Assembly (NCBI RefSeq): GCF_000183725.1
Contig: NC_014762.1
Coordinates: 868,001-932,000 of the forward strand
Direction of reading: 5' to 3'
DNA length: 64,000 bases
Source of the DNA: Sulfuricurvum kujiense DSM 16994
GTDB lineage: Bacteria > Campylobacterota > Campylobacteria > Campylobacterales > Sulfurimonadaceae
How positions within the stretch are numbered: position 1 is the stretch's first letter; every line of letters begins with the position of its first letter. A program made the position numbers and the translations under genes. A model generated the notes under the pieces. It had not been told where the DNA came from and did not search any database. It was given only the letters and a program-made list of their open reading frames with translations. Shown one piece after another: positions 19,710 to 30,157 of the stretch.

Positions 19710-22700
19710 ATGTCAAAAGCAATCGGTGAGGTAGCCCGTATTGAGGGAGAATTTATCGTCAAATCAGGTGACGGTACGTTAAAAATTCTAGCTCCCGGAA
19801 CACTTCTTTTCGAAGATGACGTAATCCAAGGACGAAGCGGAAGTCAGGAACTTGAGATCCAGCTTGTCAACGGTGATACGAAGATAATCGGGGCAGATGA
19901 AGTGATTACTCTCAGTGAAAGTGTAATCACTAAAGAGCCTCCTATGGTTGAAGAGAGAGAAGTTGACCCTCAGCAAATCGTAGAGGCTGTGAATTCAGCT
20001 GAGTGGGTTGTCAACGTAGATCCGGAATTGATCACAGGAGAGATTGAACCGGAACATTTTGTCGCCAGAGCATTTCTTGAACACGATACGGTAGCTGTTG
20101 AAACTCCGCTGGGATTTAACCCGAATGCTGACATTGCATCTGTTGATTCTGCAACAGATGTGCCGGTAGAGCCGGCGGCAGCAGAAGCCCAAGCGGCAGC
20201 AGAAGCCCAAGCGGCAGCAGAAGCCCAAGCGGCAGCAGAAGCCCAAGCGGCAGCAGAAGCCCAAGCGGCAGCAGAAGCCCAAGCGGCAGCAGAAGCCCAA
20301 GCGGCAGCAGAAGCCCAAGCGGCAGCAGAAGCCCAAGCGGCAGCAGAAGCCCAAGCGGCAGCAGAAGCCCAAGCGGCAGCAGAAGCCCAAGCGGCAGCAG
20401 AAGCCCAAGCGGCAGCAGAAGCCCAAGCGGCAGCAGAAGCCCAAGCGGCAGCAGAAGCCCAAGCGGCAGCAGAAGCCCAAGCGGCAGCAGAAGCCCAAGC
20501 GGCAGCAGAAGCCCAAGCGGCAGCAGAAGCCCAAGCGGCAGCAGAAGCCCAAGCGGCAGCAGAAGCCCAAGCGGCAGCAGAAGCCCAAGCGGCAGCAGAA
20601 GCCCAAGCGGCAGCAGAAGCCCAAGCGGCAGCAGAAGCCCAAGCGGCAGCAGAAGCCCAAGCGGCAGCAGAAGCCCAAGCGGCAGCAGAAGCCCAAGCGG
20701 CAGCAGAAGCCCAAGCGGCAGCAGAAGCCCAAGCGGCAGCAGAAGCCCAAGCGGCAGCAGAAGCCCAAGCGGCAGCAGAAGCCCAAGCGGCAGCAGAAGC
20801 TGCATTGCTGGCAGATAACGCGGAAGCTCCGAACCTCTCTCGCATGTCGGTCAATGCAGTCAGAGAAGTGACGGAAGAACGTACGGTAGTCGATGCCGAA
20901 GCGACGGAAGCGGCCGGTATTTACGAACGAGACGGGCATTATTACAAAAACGAGACCCGTGAGGTTGCGACCAATACCGTCGATGTAGCAGCACTTAAAG
21001 CAATGGGTTATACATTAGGGACGGACGGAAATATCTATACGATCAATACGACAGGAGCCAAGGTACAGATCGAGCAGGAAGCGACCCGTACGGTCACGAA
21101 AGTGGTCGCCGTCGATCCGATCATGAAAACGGCTACTGAGGCAACTACCGTCATGGTTGCAGGTGATGAGATTGAAAAAAATCCGGGAACGATTGCCAAA
21201 AATACGACCCAAACGATCGATTTGGGGGCTTCGACGAAAAACATCGAGATCGATTTTAATGCATTTAACCAAGGTTCGATGAAAATCGATTTTTTAAAGA
21301 ACGGTGAAGTGGTTGAAAGTGTCAGCCAGAATCATGTCGGAAATAAAGCCGTCGGATACGGTTTCGGTCAGGAGTTTGACAGTGTTCGTTTGAGTGCACA
21401 GGAGAAAGCGGTTCAAATCGAGTCGATTAAAGGGCGTGAAGCGGCTCAAGAAGTGACCGTTGAAGCGGGTGGATTGGTCCCCGATACCGAAGCGATGGAA
21501 GCGGCGGGAATCACATGGATCGATACGGTGAGCCAAACAATCGTTCAAACCCCGACCAAGACGGGGAGTGAAACCAATGATCTCCAAAATATAGGGAATG
21601 TCGGAAATAATGATGCCAAAGGGTTCAATCCCGAAGATCGTGAAACGAGTCAGGTATTTGATTTCGGATCGGCTTTGGCTCATCAGAAAGTTTCTGTGAC
21701 GGTTGATTTGACCGCATCGGGGAGCTGGGATAATAACGCGACTTCTACCCACGATATTTTGACAGTGAGTGCTAACGGCGAACCGCTTCAGACCTATAAT
21801 TATACAAGCAGTAACAGCGATTATAACGCCGCTGTCGCTAAGGGTGAGAGTGCAGAAAAAATCGGGGCAAAGACCTATACCTACGATGTGATCCTGGATG
21901 AAAACGGTCAAGCACAGTTGGATTTTATGGTTGCTTCCACCGCTACGGACGAAGTGGTTAATGTCCAAAATATAACGGCTCAATATGAAGGGTATACCGG
22001 TTACGTCCAAACCGTACAAGAGACTGAAACCTATATGGAGACGGTGTTTGTCGATGCTCCCGGTACACTCGTCGATCCTGCCGATATCCCTGGCGGTGTA
22101 CCAATGGTTATGGAAAATCAGACGGTAGAGGTAGAGGTAGAGCCGATTATGACGACCGAAGAGGTTGTGGTCGGATATGAATACGATATTAGCTATGACG
22201 TGGGGCTGAGCGATACCGACGGCAGTGAAACGTTGGGTAATTTAATGTTGAGCAACCTTCCGGAAGGGGTTCAGCTCCATAATACCGACGGAGAAGAGAT
22301 AGCACCTAATGAAGACGGCAGCTACTCGATTGATTCACAAACGGGTTCAACGGTTTCAATGACATTGGTCACGACTCATGAGATTACGTCTGAGCAGTTT
22401 GAGGGTGTTAGTGCCAGTATCACTTCTTATGACAATGACGATCCTTCTACCGCAACCACCACGGTAACGGGTGATACCGAATCGATCGATTTCTCCGGTT
22501 TGTCAGATTTAGCGCACGATAGTGGCGGTACGGCAGAAAATTCTTTGTCGGAAGAGATCGATTTAGGTCAAATCTTTACGCTGGATCAAGATCCGAATGT
22601 AGCGCTGTTTGAAGAAGATTTGACGGCTGTCGATGCTACCGCAGTCACAACAGATGCTACTGCGGTAACGACGAATACGGCAGAAGATTTAACCGGAGTA

Positions 22701-22763
22701 TATATTGATGCTTCTGATGTCGGTTTGGTTGTAGAACAGCCGGTAGATGTTACGGCAACATAA
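19710..22763 (+). CDS. LapA-like surface adhesin/type I secretion substrate with retention module
   Basis: 1017-residue acidic protein. Residues 1-110 match the retention-module pattern of LapA-like adhesins (MSKAIGEVARIEGEFIVKS, then LAPGTLLFEDDVI and VNGDTKIIGADEVITLS), the part thought to hold the protein in the outer-membrane channel. Residues 156-359 are 34 identical AAAEAQ hexamers. The middle holds beta-rich domains, and about 830-930 resembles a T1SS-143/cadherin-like repeat (LSDTDGSETL, LSNLPEGVQL). I see no RTX nonapeptides. The acidic, threonine-rich C-terminus may be the secretion signal. GAGGAG precedes the ATG. It is short for the family. Confidence 0.82.
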   Translation: MSKAIGEVARIEGEFIVKSGDGTLKILAPGTLLFEDDVIQGRSGSQELEIQLVNGDTKIIGADEVITLSESVITKEPPMVEEREVDPQQIVEAVNSAEWVVNVDPELITGEIEPEHFVARAFLEHDTVAVETPLGFNPNADIASVDSATDVPVEPAAAEAQAAAEAQAAAEAQAAAEAQAAAEAQAAAEAQAAAEAQAAAEAQAAAEAQAAAEAQAAAEAQAAAEAQAAAEAQAAAEAQAAAEAQAAAEAQAAAEAQAAAEAQAAAEAQAAAEAQAAAEAQAAAEAQAAAEAQAAAEAQAAAEAQAAAEAQAAAEAQAAAEAQAAAEAQAAAEAQAAAEAQAAAEAQAAAEAQAAAEAQAAAEAALLADNAEAPNLSRMSVNAVREVTEERTVVDAEATEAAGIYERDGHYYKNETREVATNTVDVAALKAMGYTLGTDGNIYTINTTGAKVQIEQEATRTVTKVVAVDPIMKTATEATTVMVAGDEIEKNPGTIAKNTTQTIDLGASTKNIEIDFNAFNQGSMKIDFLKNGEVVESVSQNHVGNKAVGYGFGQEFDSVRLSAQEKAVQIESIKGREAAQEVTVEAGGLVPDTEAMEAAGITWIDTVSQTIVQTPTKTGSETNDLQNIGNVGNNDAKGFNPEDRETSQVFDFGSALAHQKVSVTVDLTASGSWDNNATSTHDILTVSANGEPLQTYNYTSSNSDYNAAVAKGESAEKIGAKTYTYDVILDENGQAQLDFMVASTATDEVVNVQNITAQYEGYTGYVQTVQETETYMETVFVDAPGTLVDPADIPGGVPMVMENQTVEVEVEPIMTTEEVVVGYEYDISYDVGLSDTDGSETLGNLMLSNLPEGVQLHNTDGEEIAPNEDGSYSIDSQTGSTVSMTLVTTHEITSEQFEGVSASITSYDNDDPSTATTTVTGDTESIDFSGLSDLAHDSGGTAENSLSEEIDLGQIFTLDQDPNVALFEEDLTAVDATAVTTDATAVTTNTAEDLTGVYIDASDVGLVVEQPVDVTAT
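20175..20800 (+). repeat. 34 perfect tandem copies of an 18-bp unit (plus a partial 35th)
   Basis: The unit GCGGCAGCAGAAGCCCAA repeats without any visible base change from 20175 to 20786, giving 34 full copies, then 14 bases of a 35th before the sequence diverges. It encodes (AAAEAQ)34 in the adhesin-like protein, predicted to be a long alpha helix. The unit is a multiple of three, so gain or loss of copies would change length without breaking the frame. Confidence 0.97.
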
Positions 22764-22776
22764 TTAATCCTTTTCC

Positions 22777-22794
22777 TATCCCCTTTAGGGGATA
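22777..22794 (+). terminator. Hairpin after the adhesin-like gene
   Basis: TATCCCC and GGGGATA arms around a TTTA loop, 13 bases after the stop codon. The tail is TCCGCAAAAAAAGC rather than T-rich, so the strength is uncertain. Confidence 0.5.
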
Positions 22795-22913
22795 TCCGCA
22801 AAAAAAGCTTTTAATAATCCTTTATTCAGTAGAATTCCACCACTAATTATTACCTCGCTATTACCTCTTTTTTCCCCTAAAATGATGTTGAGTGTTACGT
22901 TACAGGAGCCTAC

Positions 22914-24407
22914 ATGTTTTTACTGTCTACCAAACAAGAGTGGTTTGGCAATATACGCGGCGATATCCTCGCCGGTATGGTTGTGGCTTTGGCACTGATT
23001 CCTGAGTCGATCGCTTTTTCGATTATCGCGGGTGTTGATCCGAAAGTGGGGTTGTACGCTTCGTTTTGTATCGCGACGGTGATCGCGTTCGTCGGAGGGC
23101 GTGCCGGGATGATATCGGCAGCCACGGGGGCGATGGCGCTGCTCATGGTGACATTGGTCAAAGAACACGGGCTGCAGTATCTGATGGCGGCGACCTTGCT
23201 GACCGGAATGTTGCAGATTTTGGCAGGGTATTTCAAACTGGGAAGTTTGATGAGTTTCGTCTCCCGTACCGTCGTGATCGGGTTTGTGAATGCGTTGGCG
23301 ATCCTTATTTTTATGGCGCAGCTTCCCGAACTTACCAACGTGACATGGCATGTTTACGCATTGACGGCGGGGGGATTGGCGATCATCTACCTCTTTCCGT
23401 ATCTCCCTAAGATCGGGCAGATGATCCCTTCTCCGCTTGTCAGTATTTTGGTGATAACGGCTGTGACGGTGATGATGGGGATTAATGTTCATACGGTCGG
23501 GGATATGGGATCGCTTCCGGACACGTTGCCGATCTTTTTATGGCCGGAAGTCCCGTTCAATTTCGATACCTTAAAAATCATTTTTCCATACTCGGCGGCA
23601 TTGGCGGCGGTCGGATTACTGGAGTCTCTGATGACCTCGACGATCGTGGACGATATGACCGATACCGACAGCGATAAAAACCGCGAGTGCAAAGGGCAGG
23701 GGATCGCCAATATCGCTTCAGGGTGCATCGGAGGGATGGCAGGATGCGCGATGATCGGCCAGTCGGTTATCAACGTCAAATCGGGCGGCCGCGGCCGTCT
23801 CTCTACCCTCGTGGCCGGAGTTTTGCTGCTGATTATGGTCGTCTTTATGTCCGATTTCATCAAAATCATCCCGATGGCGGCGCTGGTCGCGGTGATGATC
23901 ATGGTCTCTATCGGGACGTTTAACTGGGCGTCGATCAAAGGGCTGAAAACTTTGCCGCTCTCAACCAATATTGTGATGCTCTCAACCGTCATTGTTGTCG
24001 TCTGGACCCATAATCTCGCACTAGGTGTCTTTACGGGGGTATTGCTCGCCTCATTGTTTTTTGCCAATAAAATCAGCCATTTTATGTACTGGGACAAATC
24101 GTACGAAGAGACGAGCAGTACACGGGTTTACAAATTTATCGGGCAGATCTTTTTTAACTCTGCGGATCGTTTCGCCGATGCGTTTGATTACAAAGAGGAT
24201 GTCAAAAATGTCATCATCGATGTCAGCCGCGCCCACTTTTGGGATATTTCGGCGGTGTATGCGCTGGATAAAGCGGTGATAAAGCTCCGAAATACGGGCA
24301 AAGAGGTTGAAGTGGTAGGGCAGAACGAAGCGACCCGAACCATCATCGACCGTTTCGGTATCCACGATAAACCCTCGGAAATCGAAAAAGTGATGGGCGG
24401 ACATTAA
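22914..24407 (+). CDS. SulP-family anion transporter with STAS domain
   Basis: Inner-membrane transporter of the SLC26/SulP family, about 400 residues of membrane helices (the family start [20 protein letters not shown] is at about 16-35) followed by a cytoplasmic STAS domain (about 400-497, with [16 protein letters not shown]). Substrates in the family include sulfate and bicarbonate; the SLC26-like bicarbonate type is plausible in an autotroph, but sequence alone does not decide. CAGGAG precedes the ATG, and TAAAAT at 22878-22883 may be the -10. It stands alone. Confidence 0.88.
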   Translation: MFLLSTKQEWFGNIRGDILAGMVVALALIPESIAFSIIAGVDPKVGLYASFCIATVIAFVGGRAGMISAATGAMALLMVTLVKEHGLQYLMAATLLTGMLQILAGYFKLGSLMSFVSRTVVIGFVNALAILIFMAQLPELTNVTWHVYALTAGGLAIIYLFPYLPKIGQMIPSPLVSILVITAVTVMMGINVHTVGDMGSLPDTLPIFLWPEVPFNFDTLKIIFPYSAALAAVGLLESLMTSTIVDDMTDTDSDKNRECKGQGIANIASGCIGGMAGCAMIGQSVINVKSGGRGRLSTLVAGVLLLIMVVFMSDFIKIIPMAALVAVMIMVSIGTFNWASIKGLKTLPLSTNIVMLSTVIVVVWTHNLALGVFTGVLLASLFFANKISHFMYWDKSYEETSSTRVYKFIGQIFFNSADRFADAFDYKEDVKNVIIDVSRAHFWDISAVYALDKAVIKLRNTGKEVEVVGQNEATRTIIDRFGIHDKPSEIEKVMGGH

Positions 24408-24428
24408 GAACCTTTAGCCCCACTTTGC

Positions 24429-24434
24429 TATAAT
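24429..24434 (+). promoter_or_regulatory. -10 box of the mutS7 promoter
   Basis: TATAAT at 24429-24434 in the context TTTGCTATAATC, with GGAG eight bases before the ATG at 24463. Confidence 0.5.
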
Positions 24435-24462
24435 CAAATACTTTTAAAGATGCGGAGCGTTA

Positions 24463-27396
24463 ATGAATACGGAAGAGATCGGGGCGATATTAAACGATAA
24501 AAAGAAGCTCCTCTCCGAAATCTATTTTGAGCTCCAAGCGGCGTGTGAAGCCAAATACGGCCCCGATACCCTCGTCATCATCGAAGTGGGATCGTTTTTC
24601 GAGGTGTATGAAGTAAACAACGAGGAGATGAAAATCGGCAAGGCGAAAGAAGTCGCCGAGTTTCTCAACATCCAGCTCACCCGCAAAAATAAAACGATTC
24701 TCGAAAACTCGATCCAAAACCCTCTCCTCGCAGGGGTTCCGACCGTCTCGATCGAGCGGTATCTCAGCCGTTTGGTACAATCGAAAAAATACACGATCGT
24801 CCTCGTCCGACAGCAGGGGGAAGTCCCAAACATCCGCCGCTATATCTCCAATATCATCTCTCCGGGGACGAACTTCGACTACATCGCCGAAGCGAGCGAA
24901 AACTATATCGCATCACTGTTGATCGATCAAAACAACGGGGTTTATTCCATCGGTTACTCCGCCATCGATGTAGGGACGGGAAAAACTCTTATTAACGAGA
25001 TACACGGAACCCGCGAAGATAAAACGTATGCCCTCGATGAAGTGTTTACCCTCCTTCAAAGCTATCAAACCTCCGAAGTGGTCGTGACGTTTTGTGCGGG
25101 GGATATCGACCGGGATGAGGTGAGCCGCTATCTGGAGATCAAAAATCACCACCGTACCTCGATGAACGAAAAACGGCTGAAGATCGATTACCAAAACGAA
25201 CTGTTTGAACGTATCTATCAGATCCGCTCGCTTCTCAGCCCGATCGAGTATCTCGATCTCGAACGCTATCCGTATGCTTCCGAATCGCTCTGTATCCTCA
25301 TCAATGTCATTATCGATCATGACGCGGGGATCATCGAGAAGATGAACCGCCCGACGTTTTTGGGAACCAACCGTTACATGTATCTGGGGAACAATGCGGC
25401 GGAGCAACTGGGGATCATATCCCGCGATGCCGATGAGATGACGCTGCTCAAACTCATCGACAAAACGTCGACGGCGATGGGGAAACGGCTGCTGCGTGAG
25501 AGGCTCCTGAACCCCATCTGCGATGCGAAGCTCCTCGAAGAGCGCTTTGACCTGATCGACAAGATGGGCGAGCACATCGCGCCGCTGGAGACGAAGCTCA
25601 AAGAGGTATACGATCTGGAGCGGATACTTCGCCGCTTGAAACTCGGGAAACTCCACCCGTTTGAGCTGGCCTATTTTTATGCCTCATTGAGTGCGGCGGA
25701 GAGCTTGTTCGAAGAGGCGGATCGTCTAAAGATCGGTTATGACAAATCGAGCGCGCAGGAGTGCCGTCTGTGCGCTTCCGAGCTGCGGCGGATATTTAAT
25801 ATCGAAGCGTGCGCGAAGTTTCGGCGCGATCAGGTGGATGAGAACCTCTTTAACGAAGGGATCGATCCCTCCATCGATGCGCTGGAGCAGCTTCAGAGCA
25901 ACAACGTATCGAAATTGAATGCCATCATTTCCCATATCGATACTTTTTTTGAGGGGGAGGGGTCATACGCTTCTATCGGATGGCTGGAGAGCGAGGGGTA
26001 TCATCTCCTGATGACCCGTAACCGCTACGTGAGCATCGAAGAAGCGCTTTACAACAGTTTTTTCACCTTAGAAGGACAGCACTATTTCTTCCGCGATTTT
26101 CAGGTGCGCAAACTCAAAACGGCGGTTAAACTCACCTCCAATCTCCTCGATGAACTCTCCATCGAAAATGCGGGGGCCAAATCGCGGATGATCGCACAGG
26201 TGAAAGAGCGCTACCGCGAGCATCTCGAAGAGATCGAACGGCGCTTTTCCCATGCAATCGAGCATCTGATCTCTTTTCTCGCCGTAGTGGACGTCAGTCT
26301 CAGCGGTGCGAAGTGTGCGAAGCAGTATCGCTACGTCAGACCTTCCATCGTTCCGTCGCCTAAAGCGTTTATCGAGACGGTCGGCCTACGCCACCCGTTG
26401 ATCGAATCGCGAGAAGAGAACGGTATCTTTGTTCCGAACGATCTCTTTTTGGGTGCGGCAGATCAGCACACCTATGAAGAACATCCGACGATCGAAAACG
26501 GCGAAGATGTCAAAGGGGTGCTTCTCTACGGAATCAACTCCAGCGGTAAATCGTCCTTGATGAAGAGTATCGGGCTCTCTGTCGTGATGGCGCAGGGGGG
26601 ATTTTTCGTCCCGTGCGCCATGATGAGGTTTTCTCCCGTCGATAAACTCCTCACCCGTATCGTCTCCAAAGACAATCTCTATAAAGGGCTGTCGACGTTT
26701 GCGGTCGAGATGCTGGAGCTGCGAAACATCTTCAACCGTGCGAGCGAGAATACCCTTATCCTCGGGGATGAGATCAGCCACGGAACGGAGACCGAATCGG
26801 CGCTGGCGATCGTGGCGAGTGCGATCCTAAAACTGCGCGAGATCGGGAGTATGTTTATCTTTGCGACCCATCTGCATCAGCTTTCAAGCTTGAGTGAAAT
26901 CCAAAAAGCGAAAGAGATCGTATTACTCCATCTGGGGGTCTATTACGACGAGGCGAGCGACCGCCTCGTCTATGACCGCAAGCTCAAAAGCAGCAGCGGC
27001 TCGACATTGTACGGGCTGGAATTTGCCAAATCGCTCCACATGGATGAGACCTTTTTGAAAAAGGCGTACGAAATCCGAGGACGCATTACCGACAAAACCC
27101 ATGAAGCCTCGATGCTGAAGCGGGAGAAAAAGAGCCGCTACAATACGAAACTCTACCTCACCAAATGCGCGCTGTGCGATGAGGCGGTGGATGAGGTACA
27201 CCATATCGTCCCTCAGGCGAATGCGGATGACGGCGGCTCCATCGGCCATTACGGGATGAATCACCGCTATAATTTGATACCACTTTGTTCGAAGCACCAC
27301 AAGCTCGTGCACGAGGGCAAAATCGCCATTCATGGGTTCATCATGGGCGAGGATGGTTTACGGCTCAGTTATAGTGAAACGAGGAGTGATTTATAA
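24463..27396 (+). CDS. MutS7-type DNA mismatch protein with C-terminal HNH nuclease domain
   Basis: 977 residues. The N-terminal mismatch-recognition domain keeps the Phe-x-Glu motif (VGSFFEVYE near residue 43). The core and lever region follow, then the ATPase with Walker [10 protein letters not shown] (690-698), Walker B LGDEIS (Asp769, Glu770) and ATHLHQL. Residues about 900-956 are an HNH/McrA-like domain: Cys902, Cys905, His913-His914, Asn937, Cys942, His945-His946 and His950. This MutS-HNH fusion defines MutS7, known from Campylobacterota, giant viruses and octocoral mitochondria, and supplies nicking without MutL. The gene is intact; a partial copy of its 3' end lies at 35594-35749, across the hsd island. 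Confidence 0.93.
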   Translation: MNTEEIGAILNDKKKLLSEIYFELQAACEAKYGPDTLVIIEVGSFFEVYEVNNEEMKIGKAKEVAEFLNIQLTRKNKTILENSIQNPLLAGVPTVSIERYLSRLVQSKKYTIVLVRQQGEVPNIRRYISNIISPGTNFDYIAEASENYIASLLIDQNNGVYSIGYSAIDVGTGKTLINEIHGTREDKTYALDEVFTLLQSYQTSEVVVTFCAGDIDRDEVSRYLEIKNHHRTSMNEKRLKIDYQNELFERIYQIRSLLSPIEYLDLERYPYASESLCILINVIIDHDAGIIEKMNRPTFLGTNRYMYLGNNAAEQLGIISRDADEMTLLKLIDKTSTAMGKRLLRERLLNPICDAKLLEERFDLIDKMGEHIAPLETKLKEVYDLERILRRLKLGKLHPFELAYFYASLSAAESLFEEADRLKIGYDKSSAQECRLCASELRRIFNIEACAKFRRDQVDENLFNEGIDPSIDALEQLQSNNVSKLNAIISHIDTFFEGEGSYASIGWLESEGYHLLMTRNRYVSIEEALYNSFFTLEGQHYFFRDFQVRKLKTAVKLTSNLLDELSIENAGAKSRMIAQVKERYREHLEEIERRFSHAIEHLISFLAVVDVSLSGAKCAKQYRYVRPSIVPSPKAFIETVGLRHPLIESREENGIFVPNDLFLGAADQHTYEEHPTIENGEDVKGVLLYGINSSGKSSLMKSIGLSVVMAQGGFFVPCAMMRFSPVDKLLTRIVSKDNLYKGLSTFAVEMLELRNIFNRASENTLILGDEISHGTETESALAIVASAILKLREIGSMFIFATHLHQLSSLSEIQKAKEIVLLHLGVYYDEASDRLVYDRKLKSSSGSTLYGLEFAKSLHMDETFLKKAYEIRGRITDKTHEASMLKREKKSRYNTKLYLTKCALCDEAVDEVHHIVPQANADDGGSIGHYGMNHRYNLIPLCSKHHKLVHEGKIAIHGFIMGEDGLRLSYSETRSDL

Positions 27397-27397
27397 G

Positions 27398-27419
27398 CCC
27401 TATTTTAGGGAGTTTTCTC
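27398..27419 (+). terminator. Terminator after mutS7
   Basis: CCCTA and TAGGG arms around TTT (27398-27410), followed by AGTTTTCTC. It begins two bases after the mutS7 stop codon. Confidence 0.55.
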
Positions 27420-27492
27420 AATGTTTTATGCAGTAAAATAGAGAAATTTAAAACAGTTTTTTCATAATTTTTGTGTAATGCTTTTTCAAGTT

Positions 27493-27640
27493 AACTACAC
27501 AAAAACTTCACATTTTTTAAATAATAAATACTTATACTATATTGACAAAAAAATATCTCATCCCCTTAAGGGTAAAAAGTATTGCTTTAAGTGCCAAAAT
27601 TACTGCTAAATATATCTTTTGATGCAATATAAACTACACA
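27493..27640 (+). repeat. Left border repeat of the hsd island
   Basis: Module 1 (27493-27513) is identical to 35526-35546. Module 2 (27545 to about 27640) is an imperfect match to 35431 onward: both start ACAAAAAAAT, pass through a TTTAAGT segment and an ATTxCTAAAxATAT segment, and end TTTTGATGCAAT followed by AACTACACAA. The modules occur in the order 1-2 here and 2-1 on the right. Confidence 0.65.
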
Positions 27641-27768
27641 ATTTTTGTCAAAGAATAAATATACAGTTATAGTGATTATTTATTTTGAAATATTTATTTT
27701 TTAAACTTTAGATTGACATTGTTTTGGCTAAAATAGTGACTACTTATAGCAAAGTGGTGGAATCGATA

Positions 27769-30120
27769 ATGGCACTCTCTGAATCAGATACTCGTTCAAA
27801 ACTCATTGACCCAAGAATCAAAGAGAGTGAATGGAACGAATCCCATATCGTTAGAGAGTATTTCTTTACGGATGGACGTAAACTTATCGGTAACAAAAGA
27901 GGTAAGCAATATTTTGTGGATTACCTTCTTACCTACAAAAATACCAACCTAGCCATTATCGAAGCCAAAGCTGAAAACAAAGACCCTTTGGATGGATTAC
28001 AACAATCTATTAACTATGCAGAAAAACTCCGAATCGATTTTGTATACACCACTAACGGACATAAAATTTACGAACACTCGTTGAAAGAGGGCAATGGTAG
28101 ATGGATCGAGAATTATCCGACACCAACAGAACTATTCGAGCGAAAATACGGACAGCCCCAAACCAAACAAGAAGCAATCATCACCTATCCTTTTCACATC
28201 GAAGGGAGTATGAAACCTCGTTTCTATCAACAAATCGCCGTTCAAAAAACAATTGAAGCGATAGCAGACGGTAAAGATAGAATCTTATTAACGTTGGCAA
28301 CTGGTACGGGTAAAACCTATATCTCTTTTCAAATCGTGTACCGTTTATTCCAATCCAAATGGAATCGAGACGGAAGTGACCGTAGACCAAAGGTATTGTT
28401 CTTAGCAGATAGAAACGTCTTGGCAGATCAATCGATGAATACATTTAATCCATTGGAAAAAGATTGTGTAAGAATCAACGGTAAAGAGATTAAAAAACGA
28501 GGGGGAAAAGTCCCCACAAATGCCAATGTCTTTTTTGCAATTTATCAATCCATTGCAGAGAATAAAAACAGAGTAATCGAAGTATCCGAAGAAGATGGAG
28601 AGGATGATGTAAAAGGATATTATCAACAATATCCATCAAACTTTTTTGATTTAATTATTATCGATGAGTGTCACAGAGGAAGTGCAAACGATGAGAGTAG
28701 TTGGAGAGAGATCCTAAATCATTTCAAATCAGCTGTTCATTTAGGATTGACGGCAACACCAAAGAGAGATGATAACGGTGATACCTACAAATATTTTGGT
28801 GATCCTATCTATGAATATTCACTCAAAGATGGAATCAATGATGGATTCCTCACACCATATAAAGTTAAAAGAATTCAAACCAATATTGATGAATATAGAT
28901 TTGATCCTAATGATATTATTACGGGTGAGCTAGAAAGCCAAATTGTTACACTAGAGCAGTTTGAAAAGCAAATCGTAATCCCCAAACGAACTGAATTGAT
29001 AGCAAAAACGGTTTTAGAAAATATGAATCCGATGGATAAAACAATCGTATTCTGTGTAAATCAACAACACGCTTCCGATATGAAAATCGCAATCGATAAA
29101 TTTAAAACGATCAAAGACAATAATTATTGTGTCAGGGTAACATCGGATGAAGGTGACATAGGTAGAAACTTTTTAGAGATGTTTCAAAACAACGATAGAG
29201 ATATCCCAACCATTCTAACATCATCCAAAATGTTAACTACTGGTGTTGATGCAAAGAATGTTAGAAACGTTGTATTAACCGCACCTATCAAGTCAATGAC
29301 GGAGTTTAAACAGATTATTGGACGAGGTACGAGGGTATACGAGGGAAAAGACTTTTTTACCATTATCGATTTCGTAGGGGCAACCAATTTATTTTATGAT
29401 GATAGATGGGATGGAATTCCCGAAGAAGTTAGTGGAGGAAAAGGAGAAACATCACCAACTCCACGACCTCCAAAAGAAGAAGATGAAGATAGTAATACGG
29501 GTGGAGGAGATAATACTATAATTGTTGATCCTCCAATAAGAGAAAAAGTGACCATCGATATCAGAGGCAAAAAGCTAAAAGTCATTAATATCGAAACAAC
29601 CTATGTCGGTGAAGACGGTATCCCACTCAAAACCGAAGATTATTTGGAATTGCTGATCGGTGTGTTAGGTAAATTTTACAATAACGAAGATGGATTAAGA
29701 GAGATATGGAGTAACCCGAAAAATCGTAAAGATTTACTGAATAAACTCAAAGAGATGAATATCGATGAATCTCAATTGGATGACCTAAAACAGATATTTG
29801 AAGCACAAGATAGTGATATTTACGATGTATTGGCACATCTATCATTCAATATGGATATTAAGAGCCGTAATGAAAGAGTTATAGCGGTTGAAAACTCTGA
29901 TTTCGTAGAGAAGTATCACAATGAAAAAGCAAAACAGTTTATTGAATTCATATTAGATCGATACCGTAAAGACGGTGTAAAAGAGTTGGATGATGATAAG
30001 CTAGGTAAGTTGGTGGATTTGAGCGGATTGGGAACCATCAGAGAAGTTGCGGTTAACTTTGGTGGGATACCGCAGATGGGGCATGAGTATTTAGAGTTAC
30101 AAAAAGAGATTTATAAGTGA
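27769..30120 (+). CDS. hsdR: Type I restriction enzyme R subunit (EcoEI/HsdR family)
   Basis: Motor and nuclease subunit of a type I restriction system. The PD-(D/E)xK nuclease is at the N-terminus (Asp51, Glu65-x-Lys67 in IIEAKAE). The SF2 helicase motor has Walker A ATGTGKT with Lys182, DECH at 299-302, GLTATPKRD and GRGTRVYEG. An acidic proline-rich linker (PTPRPPKEEDED) leads to the EcoEI-type C-terminal domain. I chose the ATG at 27769 (783 residues), which gives the usual family start ESDTRSKLIDPRI and has GGTGGA upstream; an in-frame TTG at 27724 would add 15 residues without a ribosome site. Composition is clearly more A+T-rich than mutS7. Confidence 0.93.
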   Translation: MALSESDTRSKLIDPRIKESEWNESHIVREYFFTDGRKLIGNKRGKQYFVDYLLTYKNTNLAIIEAKAENKDPLDGLQQSINYAEKLRIDFVYTTNGHKIYEHSLKEGNGRWIENYPTPTELFERKYGQPQTKQEAIITYPFHIEGSMKPRFYQQIAVQKTIEAIADGKDRILLTLATGTGKTYISFQIVYRLFQSKWNRDGSDRRPKVLFLADRNVLADQSMNTFNPLEKDCVRINGKEIKKRGGKVPTNANVFFAIYQSIAENKNRVIEVSEEDGEDDVKGYYQQYPSNFFDLIIIDECHRGSANDESSWREILNHFKSAVHLGLTATPKRDDNGDTYKYFGDPIYEYSLKDGINDGFLTPYKVKRIQTNIDEYRFDPNDIITGELESQIVTLEQFEKQIVIPKRTELIAKTVLENMNPMDKTIVFCVNQQHASDMKIAIDKFKTIKDNNYCVRVTSDEGDIGRNFLEMFQNNDRDIPTILTSSKMLTTGVDAKNVRNVVLTAPIKSMTEFKQIIGRGTRVYEGKDFFTIIDFVGATNLFYDDRWDGIPEEVSGGKGETSPTPRPPKEEDEDSNTGGGDNTIIVDPPIREKVTIDIRGKKLKVINIETTYVGEDGIPLKTEDYLELLIGVLGKFYNNEDGLREIWSNPKNRKDLLNKLKEMNIDESQLDDLKQIFEAQDSDIYDVLAHLSFNMDIKSRNERVIAVENSDFVEKYHNEKAKQFIEFILDRYRKDGVKELDDDKLGKLVDLSGLGTIREVAVNFGGIPQMGHEYLELQKEIYK

Positions 30121-30157
30121 AATATATAGTATTTAAATTATAGAAGGAAAAAACATT

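Larger units (their letters stand above)
27397..27768 (+). other. Non-coding A+T-rich left border of the hsd island
   Basis: 372 bases with no gene. After the terminator, the composition falls sharply to A+T-rich. It contains a 21-bp string beginning AACTACACAAAA at 27493-27513 that recurs exactly at 35526-35546, and a roughly 95-base stretch (27545-27640) that resembles 35431-35540 on the right border. A CCCTTAAGGG palindrome is at 27563-27572, and a TTGACA at 27713-27718 could be part of the hsdR promoter, though no well-spaced -10 follows. Confidence 0.7.

Noticed and set aside
20175-20800. CRISPR array
   Set aside because: The repeats are directly adjacent with no spacers, the unit is only 18 bases, and they encode protein in frame.
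19970-20939. Long reverse-strand ORFs (229-314 codons) across the 18-bp repeat region
   Set aside because: They exist only because the 18-bp unit is open in every frame; their sequences are pure repeat (for example LGLLLP units) with no start signals, and the forward frame continues into recognisable adhesin domains on both sides.
27724-27768. TTG at 27724 as the hsdR start
   Set aside because: No ribosome binding site, and the family start (SESDTRSKLIDPR) follows the ATG at 27769.
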